Positions 6,295 to 14,084 of a stretch of DNA of 18,630 nt are shown one piece after another. The number at the start of each line of letters is the position of its first letter. Positions within the stretch are counted from its first letter, which is position 1. The position numbers and the translations under genes are program-made. Source of the stretch: Candidatus Aerophobota bacterium (GTDB taxonomy: Bacteria; Aerophobota; Aerophobia; Aerophobales; AE-B3A); contig JAUWAK010000008.1 of NCBI GenBank assembly GCA_030602105.1, positions 1 to 18,630 of the forward strand. The letters run 5' to 3'. The notes under the pieces are model-generated. The model did not search any database and was not told where the DNA came from. It worked only from the letters and a program-made list of their open reading frames with translations.

Positions 6295-8583
6295 CTAGCT
6301 ACATTCCGTGTACCCGCAGGACTTACAGATGAAGCATCCTCCTTCGTACTCAATGGCACTGGAACCACAGTCCGGGCAAGCTCCTATCCATCTACCCCTT
6401 CGGAGTGCGTTCCCCTCAGACTCCTGGTTGGATTTAACCTTGTCGTCTATTTGGGGCTTTTCCAGGGAAGGCAAGGGATTTTTCTGGCCGCCTCTAGATT
6501 TCTTAGACTCCCCGTGCAATTCGATAGCTTTGGCTACCGCGTCAGCACAGGAGAGAATTTTCTCCTTGCCAAATCCATAGGATCGATCGCAGGTTATGCC
6601 TTTTAGTTGTTTGGCTACCTGTTGCCAGGAAATGCCACTCCTCAGGCATAGAGAGGTCAAACGGCCGATGGCTTCCGTTTGAGAGGCAGCGCACCCGCCA
6701 GACTTTCCTAGTTGGGCGAAAACTTCAAACGGATTTCCCTTGTCATCTTCATTTATGGTGACGTAAAGATCTCCACAGCCGGTTCTTGTTTCTATAGTTA
6801 TTCCAGAGATAACTCTTTCTCGTGGTCGAGGCAGTAGTCTATTTTTTTCCCTGGGTTTCGCCGTGGTGTAAACTTGTTCTTCTCTACTTTGGTCACGATA
6901 AACTGTAGTTCCTTTACATCCAAGCTTATGTGCAAGAAGATACGACCTTTTGATATCTTCTTTGGTGGCTTCATTGGGGAAATTGACGGTTTTTGAGACC
7001 GCTGAGTCCGTGTATTTCTGGAAGGCAGCCTGCATTTTGATATGATCCTCAGGGCTGATATCAAAACTGGTGACAAAAACGTCCTGTACCTCTGGAGGGA
7101 CTTTGGCTATTCCTCGGCAAGATCCTCTATTGTCTACTATATCCCTTAGGAGCTGGGGTGAGTACCATTTCTTTTGCTGAACCACTCTTTCAAACTCTTC
7201 GTTCACATAGAGAAGCTTCTCTCCCCCCAGTACCTCTTTGTGATAGAGGAGACTAAAAAAGGGCTCTATCCCTGAAGAACAATTAGCAATCATACTTATG
7301 CTTCCTGTAGGAGCGATGGTAGTAGTAGTGGCATTTCTGAGCTTCACGCCCCTCTCTCGGTGTATGCTTTTGTCGTAGCTGGGGAATACTCCCCTCTCTT
7401 CAGCCAGTTTTTGAGAAGCCTTTTGAGCCTCTTTCTGGACGAATTTCATAATATTTTCCGCTGTGGCGATACCTTCTTTCGAGTCATAGGCAATATTCAA
7501 TCTGGCGAGCATGTCGGCAAATCCCATTATTCCTAGTCCTATTTTTCGGGTAGCCTTGGTATTTCGCTCGATTTTAGCCAAAGGATACCTATTGACATCA
7601 ATCACATTATCCAGGAAATGTACGGCGGTATGAGCAGTTTTTCGCAGTTTGTCCCAGTTGATCCTATGGTCGGTAACCATCGACGAGAGATTGATAGAAC
7701 CGAGATTGCAACTCTCATAGGCAAGCAGAGGTTGTTCTCCGCAGGGGTTTGTGGATTCTATTTCACCCAACTCTGGAGTAGGATTGTCTCGATTAATTTC
7801 ATCCAGGAATACTAGACCCGGCTCCCCATTTTTCCAGGCCATTTCCACTATAGCATCCAAGACTCTGGCGGCGTTGAGTTTCCCTACCTTCTTCTTGGTT
7901 CGAGGGTCTATCAAATCATAATCCTCGCCCTTCTTAGCTGCTTCCATGAACTCATCGGTTGCTGCGACTGAGATATTGAAATTCCTTAGATTTCCCTCGT
8001 CTTTTTTGGAGAAGACGAATTCCAATATGTCAGGATGATTCACGTTCAGGATGCCCATATTGGCACCTCGACGCCTACCCCCCTGCTTGATGGCTTCTGT
8101 GCTAGCATCGAAAACCTTCATAAAGGATACGGGTCCACTTGCTACACCTGAAGTCGTTCCCACGGCCCTCCCCTTGGGTCTTATCCGGCTGAAGGAAAAG
8201 CCTGTCCCACCGCCTGACTTATGAATAATCGCAGTATGCTTAATAGCTTCATAAATGGACTCGATGGAGTCGTCTACCGAGAGAACAAAGCAGGCAGCAA
8301 GTTGTTGCAGTTCAGTATCTGCATTCATCAGAGTGGGTGAGTTTGGTAGGAAATTCAGGTCTGCCAGGAGCCGGTAAAAAGCTTCTTCTGTCTTCTTAAT
8401 TTCTTCAGCGCTCCGATTGTAGAGGCTATCAGCCGCGGCAATGTTGTGGGCTACCCTTCTGAACATACCTTCGGGAGTTTCTATGATTCTACTTTGCTTA
8501 TCCTTCTTAAGGTATCTTTTCTCAAGCACCTTCAAGGCATTTTCAGATATCCGTATCTTTTGTGACCCACCTTTTTTTGACAT
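6295..8583 (-). CDS. nrdJ: Adenosylcobalamin-dependent ribonucleotide reductase (class II)
   Basis: Reduces ribonucleotides to deoxyribonucleotides using a thiyl radical generated from adenosylcobalamin, without an oxygen requirement; the only RNR in the window. From ATG 8583 (GAGGT 7 nt upstream) the product has 762 residues. Key sites: Cys98 in AACFVL, one of the redox pair; the NPCGE loop at 279-283 with Cys281 as thiyl radical site; Cys292 in YESCNLGSINL, the redox partner; and TTTTIAPTGSIS in the second half of the barrel. The C-terminus has a zinc-ribbon-like CPDC...CKSC pair that probably carries the reducing dithiol. The frame is open 23 codons further to a GTG at 8652, but that start has a poor ribosome-binding site and would include the leader direct repeat. 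Symbol choice follows the B12-dependent family. Confidence 0.95.
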   Translation of the reverse strand: MSKKGGSQKIRISENALKVLEKRYLKKDKQSRIIETPEGMFRRVAHNIAAADSLYNRSAEEIKKTEEAFYRLLADLNFLPNSPTLMNADTELQQLAACFVLSVDDSIESIYEAIKHTAIIHKSGGGTGFSFSRIRPKGRAVGTTSGVASGPVSFMKVFDASTEAIKQGGRRRGANMGILNVNHPDILEFVFSKKDEGNLRNFNISVAATDEFMEAAKKGEDYDLIDPRTKKKVGKLNAARVLDAIVEMAWKNGEPGLVFLDEINRDNPTPELGEIESTNPCGEQPLLAYESCNLGSINLSSMVTDHRINWDKLRKTAHTAVHFLDNVIDVNRYPLAKIERNTKATRKIGLGIMGFADMLARLNIAYDSKEGIATAENIMKFVQKEAQKASQKLAEERGVFPSYDKSIHRERGVKLRNATTTTIAPTGSISMIANCSSGIEPFFSLLYHKEVLGGEKLLYVNEEFERVVQQKKWYSPQLLRDIVDNRGSCRGIAKVPPEVQDVFVTSFDISPEDHIKMQAAFQKYTDSAVSKTVNFPNEATKEDIKRSYLLAHKLGCKGTTVYRDQSREEQVYTTAKPREKNRLLPRPRERVISGITIETRTGCGDLYVTINEDDKGNPFEVFAQLGKSGGCAASQTEAIGRLTSLCLRSGISWQQVAKQLKGITCDRSYGFGKEKILSCADAVAKAIELHGESKKSRGGQKNPLPSLEKPQIDDKVKSNQESEGNALRRGRWIGACPDCGSSAIEYEGGCFICKSCGYTECS

Positions 8584-8621
8584 GTGCCTGACCTCAAAAT
8601 CTCTGTCAATCCTATCAGAAT

Positions 8622-8639
8622 AGGTCCTTACAGGTCCTT
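8622..8639 (-). repeat. Tandem 8-bp direct repeat in the nrdJ leader
   Basis: On the minus strand AAGGACCT occurs twice, separated by two bases (8639-8632 and 8629-8622), about 40 nt upstream of the nrdJ ATG and downstream of the predicted promoter. The 10-bp period places both copies on one face of the helix, as expected of an operator; each copy also contains the ribosome-binding-site-like AAGGA. It does not resemble the NrdR box consensus. Confidence 0.45.
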
Positions 8640-8662
8640 GCGAATTGGTCACCTTCTTCTAC

Positions 8663-8691
8663 ATTGTACTTAATTCTTACAGATAAAGCAA
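8663..8691 (-). promoter_or_regulatory. Predicted sigma-70 type promoter for nrdJ
   Basis: Minus strand: -35 TTGCTT (8691-8686), 17-nt spacer, -10 TACAAT (8668-8663). The -10 matches 5 of 6 consensus bases and the spacing is ideal; the -35 matches 3 of 6. Transcription would start near 8656 and give a leader of about 73 nt before ATG 8583. Confidence 0.5.
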
Positions 8692-8873
8692 ATCATACTT
8701 TGAGGGAGGTATTCTTGATACCACCAGCAGACTATTGATGTACGAGACAGACAGAACTTTGTTCTTCTTGCTTTCGAGGCACATCTTTCCGAAGTGACAT
8801 TCGGGACATGCTTGCCGTCGAAGACGGGAAGATCCGTTCCTGTGGAGCAAGGGAAAATTGTGCCGAGATATTC

Positions 8874-8902
8874 TTGACCAATGAGGCTATTTGTGGTAGA
8901 TT
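8874..8902 (+). promoter_or_regulatory. Predicted promoter for the GNAT-led plus-strand block
   Basis: -35 TTGACC (8874-8879, 5 of 6 consensus), a 17-nt spacer and -10 TAGATT (8897-8902, 4 of 6). Initiation near 8909 would place the GCTCG-AAG-CGAGC hairpin (8916-8928) almost at the 5' end of the transcript, about 100 nt before the coding start. Confidence 0.5.
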
Positions 8903-9024
8903 CACGAGTTGTTGAGCTCGAAGCGAGCGGGTAGTCTGTTCTTGAAGCTCTGCATAACGGACCGAATTTCAAGGGGAAGAGCAGGATGATTTCTTCGTTA
9001 AAGGAGCCCCACAGGTATACCAGA

Positions 9025-9693
9025 ATGGATTTTAGAATAAGGAAATATGAACTGAAGGATAGGGATAACGTTAGGGATCTTTGTTGTGATACCGGCTTTT
9101 TAGGAAATCCCATTGATCCTGTTTTTGGGGATAGGGATCTATTTGCGGATATTCACACCAAGTACTACTTAGAGAAAGAGCCAGAGTCAGCATTCATTGC
9201 TGAGGAAAGGGGCCGTATGGTGGGATATGTACTGGGCTGCAAGAATGACAGGGACTTTCGGAGATATTTCATATTGAGAACGCTGCCTCTGACTGCCTTG
9301 AAGTTGGTATGGAGATATTTTACGCAATACAATGAGAAGGAAAGGAGATATGCCAGGTGGCTCCTTTTCAGAAGCTTAAGGGAAACTCCCAGGATGCCAA
9401 AGGATTCGGCTCACCTCCATATTGATTTGGAAAGGAAGCACCGCAACAAGGATACGGGAAAAAGACTTGCTGAGGAATTGTTCAGTTACCTGAGGAATAA
9501 CAAGGTCAAGAGGGTGTGTGGCGGAGTTTTTTCTTTTGAGAAGAGAAGAAAGCCAGGTCTTTATGAGAAGGTGCTGGAAAGAATCGGGGTCAAAGGGACG
9601 AACTTCAGAATCTACGACAAGAAAGAAACTACTGCGTGGAGGGGCCTGATGAAAGGCAAGGTCTATCTTCTTCGCCTTGTACGAGAATTGTAG
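9025..9693 (+). CDS. GNAT family N-acetyltransferase
   Basis: Predicted acetyl-CoA-dependent acyltransferase; substrate unknown. From ATG 9025 it has 222 residues and starts MDFRIRKYELKDRDNVRDL, the usual first strand and helix of the GNAT fold. The central AFIAEERGRMVGYVLG strand pair and the HLHIDLERKHRNKDTGKRL segment (motif A, with the acetyl-CoA-binding loop reduced to NKDTGK) support the family. A long helical insert rich in Arg and aromatic residues (RRYFILRTLPL to RWLLFRSL) lies between them. ATG 8986 in the same frame adds 13 residues and also has a plausible ribosome-binding site; 9025 has AGGT 8 nt upstream and fits the fold better. It is first in the plus-strand block and 18 nt before the DUF2334 gene, which suggests acetyl/deacetyl work on a shared cell-surface substrate; this is inference. 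Confidence 0.8.
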   Translation: MDFRIRKYELKDRDNVRDLCCDTGFLGNPIDPVFGDRDLFADIHTKYYLEKEPESAFIAEERGRMVGYVLGCKNDRDFRRYFILRTLPLTALKLVWRYFTQYNEKERRYARWLLFRSLRETPRMPKDSAHLHIDLERKHRNKDTGKRLAEELFSYLRNNKVKRVCGGVFSFEKRRKPGLYEKVLERIGVKGTNFRIYDKKETTAWRGLMKGKVYLLRLVREL

Positions 9694-9711
9694 AATAAAA
9701 AGAGGCAGAGA

Positions 9712-10461
9712 ATGGGAAGGAAGGGTTATTTCACAGTTTCAATCCATGATGCTAGCCCTGCTTTTAGTTCAGAACTTAGAGAAATTGTAGGTGAACTCGA
9801 CTCCTGTGGCACGATTCCCAAGAGTATCCTGACTGTTCCCAACTACCGAGAACAGTATGATATCCTGAAAGACCAAAAATTTTTGTCTTGGCTTCATTCT
9901 CTAAGAGAAAGAGGAGATGAAATCGTGCACCATGGATATAGTCACCTGGCAGGAGAAGGTAAACATACTTCTTTTTATAACTACCTGTATGACAGATTCT
10001 TCGCCAAGGGATCTGGCGAATTCCAGTACCTAAGCTACAGGGAAGCCGAAAACAGAATTAGCTTAAGCAAAGAAATTTTTCATGGAGTTGGCATAGATTG
10101 CCAGGGCTTCGTGGCCCCGGCATGGTTAATGAGCCGAGAGGCGGAGAGGGCACTCGTTGCTGGGGGCTACCGATATACTGCTTTTGTGGAGCTATTCAGA
10201 GATTATGGGACAGGTACGGACGTAAAGTCCGAAGTGGTTCGCTTTGCTTCTCGACCACAACTTCGGGATTATCTTTATCGGCTGTATGATTCTTATTTGA
10301 TAAAGATAAAAGAGAAACGAGGAGAACTCATAAGAGTCGCTCTTCATCCTTCCGATGTGCGTTTTGGAAAACCTTTTCAATTTGCGTTGAGGCTTATCGG
10401 ACAGCTAAAAAAGGAGAGAATTCCTGTTACATACCTGGATTTTGCCAGGACTCTGGCATGA
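9712..10461 (+). CDS. DUF2334 polysaccharide-deacetylase-like protein
   Basis: NodB-like carbohydrate esterase fold of the DUF2334 type (249 residues). The metal site is visible as SIHDASP (10-16, with His12-Asp13) and HHGYSH (73-78, His74 and His78). APAW (about 135-138) and the C-terminal ALHPSD (210-215) complete the active site pattern. No signal peptide or membrane segment is evident, so it either acts in the cytoplasm on a lipid- or nucleotide-linked sugar or is exported by an unseen route. GAGG lies 6 nt before the ATG. The gene follows the GNAT gene by 18 nt, and an MFS transporter and a glycolipid-type glycosyltransferase follow. Deacetylation of an envelope glycan or glycolipid precursor is inferred; the family is largely uncharacterised. 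Confidence 0.85.
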   Translation: MGRKGYFTVSIHDASPAFSSELREIVGELDSCGTIPKSILTVPNYREQYDILKDQKFLSWLHSLRERGDEIVHHGYSHLAGEGKHTSFYNYLYDRFFAKGSGEFQYLSYREAENRISLSKEIFHGVGIDCQGFVAPAWLMSREAERALVAGGYRYTAFVELFRDYGTGTDVKSEVVRFASRPQLRDYLYRLYDSYLIKIKEKRGELIRVALHPSDVRFGKPFQFALRLIGQLKKERIPVTYLDFARTLA

Positions 10462-10515
10462 CCTTATTGATTTTTACCCACCAAAAATTGAACAGTCACC
10501 GTCCCGAGACACCTC

Positions 10516-10544
10516 TTGACAGTAAGGGATGTTTTTGATACCCT
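10516..10544 (+). promoter_or_regulatory. Predicted internal promoter before the MFS gene
   Basis: A perfect -35 TTGACA (10516-10521), a 17-nt spacer and TACCCT (10539-10544, T, A and final T conserved) lie just upstream of ATG 10573. The same TTGACA contains the TTG that opens the longer version of the MFS reading frame, an argument for the shorter start. Immediately upstream, 10462-10500 holds a weak AT-rich hairpin (ATTTTT/AAAAAT). Confidence 0.45.
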
Positions 10545-10572
10545 TGAAAAAACACAGGGTACCCCCGGCGAA

Positions 10573-11808
10573 ATGAAAAGAAGAAGCAGCCCCTTGAGGG
10601 TACTGAGGAATAGGAACTTTTTTTTTCTTTGGATAGGCGAGATCATCTCTCACTTTGGAGATCGGCTGGCGCAAATGGCTCTGGTGGGTTTGTACCTCAA
10701 AGAGACAGTGGCCATGCCCCTTTCCCATTCAATTCCTGTCATGAGGAATCTTTTCTTCTTTTCCACTCTACCCGTAGTAATCTTTGCTCCCTTGGCCGGG
10801 GTTTATGTAGATAGGTGGAGACGGAAAAGTACCCTTATGTCCTGTGATTTTTTGCGCGCAGGACTTATTTTGATTATTCCACTGATGGTCTACCAAAAGG
10901 GGATCACCCATGTTTATGCAGTAATATTCCTGGTCTTCGCTGTGACCTCCTTTTTCATTCCCGCCAGATCAGCCATTATACCTAATCTTGTTGAAAAAAG
11001 AGAGCTTCTTGCCGCCAACTCTCTTTCGAATATCACCAGAATGGCTGCCACTGTAGGGGGGGTGAGCATAGGAGGAATCGTGGTAGCCTTTATGGGAGTG
11101 AGGACCAGTTTCTATCTTAACTCTCTCTGTTTTGCTCTCTCCGGCTTGGCTATTTCTGCCATCAGGATTCAGGAGGATCCTCCTTCTTACGCAAGATCAG
11201 GCTTGAGGGAGGTGGGGAGAGAGCTAATCCAGGGACTCAAGTTTATCGGCAGGGAACCGAGGATCAAGTTTGTCGCCATCAGTTTATTTGTCCTGATGGG
11301 AGCCAGTGGCCTGGGGTATGTCATAGTTACGGTATTCGTTACCAAAGCTTTGGGTCTGGGAACGATTGGGCTAAGTATTCTTGCTGCGTCGTTGGGAGGT
11401 ACTGTTCTGTGCGGGTCTTTGCTCTACAGTCATTTTGGTGAACATCTTCGGCGGGACCGCGTCATTCTAACGAGCATTATCATGGCGGGGATAGGTACCA
11501 TTATTCTGGCACAAAGTAGGACTGTTTTTCTTTTATCTATGGGGGTGGGAGTAATAGGACTGGTAGCTTCCCCAATCATGATTGCTTCCTACACTTTGGT
11601 ACAGGAAATAACTCCGGACAGAATTCGAGGCAGAATCTTCGCTGCCCTGGAGGTGATAATCAGTTCGGCGTTCCTCATTTTTGTCTGGTTGGCGGGGGTG
11701 GTGGGAACTCGTGTCCCTCCTTCGCAGGTCTTTTATCTTATTGGAGTAGCACTGTTGGGATATGCCGGGGCCGTTTTGTTGGTAAGGCTTTCTCGAAGAA
11801 AGGCCTAA
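10573..11808 (+). CDS. MFS transporter (EntS/macrolide-efflux-like group)
   Basis: Twelve-helix-type inner membrane transporter of the MFS_3-like group that includes EntS and Mef exporters; substrate not predictable. From ATG 10573 it has 411 residues and begins with the characteristic short basic N-terminus and NRNFFFLWIGEIISHFGDRL. The loop 2-3 motif A appears as GVYVDRWRRK. A central cytoplasmic loop (IRIQEDPPSYARSG) separates the halves, and the second half carries TPDRIRGRIFAA, typical of this group. The frame opens at TTG 10516, adding 19 polar residues, but that TTG coincides with a promoter hexamer. Neither start has a strong ribosome-binding site. The gene lies between a deacetylase-like gene and a lipid-type glycosyltransferase, so export or flipping of a lipid or glycolipid is possible, but simple drug efflux is equally open. 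Confidence 0.88.
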   Translation: MKRRSSPLRVLRNRNFFFLWIGEIISHFGDRLAQMALVGLYLKETVAMPLSHSIPVMRNLFFFSTLPVVIFAPLAGVYVDRWRRKSTLMSCDFLRAGLILIIPLMVYQKGITHVYAVIFLVFAVTSFFIPARSAIIPNLVEKRELLAANSLSNITRMAATVGGVSIGGIVVAFMGVRTSFYLNSLCFALSGLAISAIRIQEDPPSYARSGLREVGRELIQGLKFIGREPRIKFVAISLFVLMGASGLGYVIVTVFVTKALGLGTIGLSILAASLGGTVLCGSLLYSHFGEHLRRDRVILTSIIMAGIGTIILAQSRTVFLLSMGVGVIGLVASPIMIASYTLVQEITPDRIRGRIFAALEVIISSAFLIFVWLAGVVGTRVPPSQVFYLIGVALLGYAGAVLLVRLSRRKA

Positions 11809-11878
11809 CAGCTCTCAGGTGGTGAAAGGACCCGCAAAAACTAAAGAAATATTCCTTAAGAAGTTATGGGAAGGAAGA

Positions 11879-13048
11879 ATGAAAAATCAGAACCTGCGAG
11901 TTCTCCTTTTGTCTGTGGGTACCCTCTCTGGCCACCGACAGGCAGCGGAGGCTATAAAGCATACCCTGAAGAAGCTCTACCCTGATACCCAGGTCCAGAA
12001 TGTAAATTTATTTCGCTACGGTAACCCTTTCTGGGTATGTCTTTTGAATGGCCTTTACAATGCCATAATAAAGTTCGTCCCCTGGTTCTGGGACCTTATC
12101 TGGGATAGTAAAGAGGTGTACTGGCTAACCTACATATTGAGAGGCATTTTGTACCAGCTTAATTACTTCCGACTCTACAGGGAGGTTATCCTTCCTTTCT
12201 CACCCCACGCAATTATATGCACCTACAGCTTAGCGTCTCCTATCTGTGCTGCCATAAAGAAAAAGAAGCGTTCAAACTACCTGCTCGCCGCTGTTAGCAC
12301 TGACTTTAGTCTAAATCCCTACTGGTTTGATGATAACGTGGATGCGTACTTCTTGGCCCATGAGGGTTTGAGAAAAAAACTGATCAAGGAAGGCGTTTCT
12401 CCTGGCAAGCTCTACACTGTGGGTATTCCCATTTCGATGGATTTCTCCCAACACAAAAATAAGGTAGAGTTGAGGAAGAAATGGGAGGTTAAGAAGGATC
12501 TTTTCACTATTCTTTTGATGGGAGGAGGGCTGGGAATGGGGTCTCTGAAGGAGATAGTAGTTACCCTGGATAGTTCCCATCTTCCCATTCAACTTTTGGT
12601 GGTAACAGGAATAAATCGACGTCTAAAAAGAAAACTTCGGGCATTAGAGTCCGATTTGAATCTGCCCCTAAAGGTTCTCGGATACATAAAACAGATTGAC
12701 GAGCTAATGGAGATTTCAGATCTGCTTATCAGCAAGCCAGGAGGTCTTACCACTGCCGAGGCTCTGGTTAAGAAACTGCCTCTGGGGATCGTCGATTCCT
12801 TGGCTGGTCAGGAAAGGAGAAATCAGCAGCTTCTTTCCCGTAAGGGAATAAGTTTTGAATTAAAGGACAGGGAAGATTTGATTAATTTGATCCAGAGTTT
12901 CCTGGATAATTCTTTTGACTTGGCCCAGTGGCAGAGTCGAGTGGGAGATTTAGCCCGCCCCCGGGCAACACAGGAAATTGTGGAAAAGTTGGTAAGCCTT
13001 ACCAAAGAGAGGAAGTATGACTCTGAAATATCTGGAAGTACCGACTAA
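11879..13048 (+). CDS. MGDG synthase/UgtP-like glycosyltransferase (GT28 type)
   Basis: Predicted membrane-associated glycosyltransferase that adds a sugar from a UDP-sugar to a lipid acceptor such as diacylglycerol. The 389-residue form from ATG 11879 has GGAAGGAAGA directly upstream; a GTG at 11819 would add 20 residues. The N-terminal acceptor domain starts with VLLLSVGTLSGHRQAAEAIK, the degenerate form of the family's GxGHxxAA loop. The C-terminal GT-B donor domain has MGGGLGMG (214-221), GYIKQIDELMEISDLLISKPGG (269-289, the UDP-sugar-binding signature) and AGQERRN (309-315). Aromatic patches around 50-100 (WVCLLNGLYNAII, VPWFWDLIW) probably contact the membrane. It overlaps the ATPase subunit C gene by 32 nt, implying coupled translation. 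Whether it makes glucosyl- or galactosyl-diacylglycerol or another glycolipid cannot be decided. Confidence 0.87.
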   Translation: MKNQNLRVLLLSVGTLSGHRQAAEAIKHTLKKLYPDTQVQNVNLFRYGNPFWVCLLNGLYNAIIKFVPWFWDLIWDSKEVYWLTYILRGILYQLNYFRLYREVILPFSPHAIICTYSLASPICAAIKKKKRSNYLLAAVSTDFSLNPYWFDDNVDAYFLAHEGLRKKLIKEGVSPGKLYTVGIPISMDFSQHKNKVELRKKWEVKKDLFTILLMGGGLGMGSLKEIVVTLDSSHLPIQLLVVTGINRRLKRKLRALESDLNLPLKVLGYIKQIDELMEISDLLISKPGGLTTAEALVKKLPLGIVDSLAGQERRNQQLLSRKGISFELKDREDLINLIQSFLDNSFDLAQWQSRVGDLARPRATQEIVEKLVSLTKERKYDSEISGSTD

Positions 13049-14051
13049 AGATACACGATATACCTATGCTACAGGTAGAATTCGGGGGTTGGAAATTCAC
13101 CTGTTCCAGGAAGCTGATCTAAATCGGCTGAGGGACGCCGGGGGAATAAAAGAAGCTGTCGAGATTCTGAACAAGATCAGCCCTTATTCTGAGTCCTTCA
13201 AGAACCTATCTCCAGAGAGGTTTGAGAAGGGTTTGGGAGAAGAACTGAAGAGGACCTATCAGGACCTCAGAAGCTTCTGTCCTGACCCGGAGCTGGTAGA
13301 TCTATTTTGGCTGGATTATGATTTTCACAATTTGAAAGTGCTCCTCAAACTTCATGTTCAAAAGCAGCCTCCCCTGAATCTAGCCCCACCTCTGGAGCCG
13401 GAACTCTCCCCGGCAGGGACACAGGACGAGGAGATTCTCAAAGAAGCTGTCCGGGAGGCAGACTATTCTCGCCTCGCGCCGGAGCTCAAAACTCTCATCC
13501 AAGAGGTTGCCGTCTTAATGGAAACCCATCCTCATCCCCAGATTCTGGATAGCTTTATGGATAGGCATCTTCTTGAGTGGCTCAGAACAGCAATAGAGGA
13601 CTACCATGACCTTTTCCTCACCCATTTTGTCGAACTTCGAATTGATTCTTTCAACATTCAGTCCTTTCTCAGGATCAAGTTGTGGGAAGAGGCAAACGAG
13701 AGAGAGCTATTAGAAAGATTTTTAGTGGAAAAGGGTACAGTGGAGAAAATGGAGCTAGTTCAGCTATCTTCTCAACCTAGAGAAGCTTTGGGGGACAGAT
13801 TGGACAAAACCGATTATGGCGAGCCTGTGAAAAAAGCTCTGGAGGAATTAGACAGAGACGGCAGCCTTTTCGGCCTGGAAGAATTCTTTGATAGTTACAT
13901 CTTAGAATACGCCAGCAGTGGATACTACATAACTTTTGGCAAAGAACCTCTTGTGAACTACATGTTACTTAAAAAAAAGGAGATAAGACTCTTAAGACAA
14001 ATCCTGAGAGAGAAGCTGACGCCACAACCCAGAGCGAGGAGTACCGGCTAA
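13017..14051 (+). CDS. atpC: A/V-type ATP synthase subunit C
   Basis: Central-stalk adaptor (AC39/subunit d family) that links the rotor to the membrane ring in A/V-type rotary ATPases. The 344-residue product opens with RYTYATGRIRGLE and closes with EPLVNYMLLKKKEIRLLRQIL, both hallmark ends of the family. The middle is the expected all-helical, acidic repeat with LFWLDYDFHNLKVLLKLH and HFVELRIDSFNIQSFLRIKL. A Pro-rich insertion (about 118-133) is unusual but harmless. AGAGAGGAAGT directly precedes the ATG, which lies inside the end of the glycosyltransferase gene. Subunit F follows 33 nt after the stop, the usual order. The neighbours on the outside are not ATPase genes. The symbol follows A/V-ATPase nomenclature, not the F-type epsilon subunit. 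Confidence 0.88.
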   Translation: MTLKYLEVPTKDTRYTYATGRIRGLEIHLFQEADLNRLRDAGGIKEAVEILNKISPYSESFKNLSPERFEKGLGEELKRTYQDLRSFCPDPELVDLFWLDYDFHNLKVLLKLHVQKQPPLNLAPPLEPELSPAGTQDEEILKEAVREADYSRLAPELKTLIQEVAVLMETHPHPQILDSFMDRHLLEWLRTAIEDYHDLFLTHFVELRIDSFNIQSFLRIKLWEEANERELLERFLVEKGTVEKMELVQLSSQPREALGDRLDKTDYGEPVKKALEELDRDGSLFGLEEFFDSYILEYASSGYYITFGKEPLVNYMLLKKKEIRLLRQILREKLTPQPRARSTG

Positions 14052-14084
14052 TCCAAGGAAACTCGCAGCAAAGGAGTATGAGGT

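Larger units (their letters stand above)
8584..9024. other. Divergent intergenic region between nrdJ and the GNAT gene
   Basis: This 441-bp stretch separates two divergently read blocks. It holds a promoter-like signal for each direction (8663-8691 minus, 8874-8902 plus), the AAGGACCT repeat and a GCTCG-AAG-CGAGC hairpin (8916-8928). The middle, about 8700-8860, is open in several frames but shows no convincing gene. One minus-strand frame reads CPECHFGKMC followed by LESKKNK (10-residue cysteine motif at 8808-8779), reminiscent of the cysteine cluster in DDE transposase C-termini, without any further homology I can defend. It could be decayed coding DNA. Confidence 0.5.

Noticed and set aside
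8584..8652. GTG 8652 as the nrdJ start
   Set aside because: Would leave almost no leader after the predicted promoter, has a poor ribosome-binding site, and adds residues encoded by the tandem repeat; ATG 8583 has GAGGT at a good distance.
8670..9113. 147-codon minus-strand open frame across the nrdJ/GNAT spacer
   Set aside because: It overlaps the GNAT N-terminus head-on, covers the plus-strand promoter signal, has a Ser/Thr-rich low-quality sequence with no recognisable domain, and lacks a good ribosome-binding site. Kept only as a possible relic.
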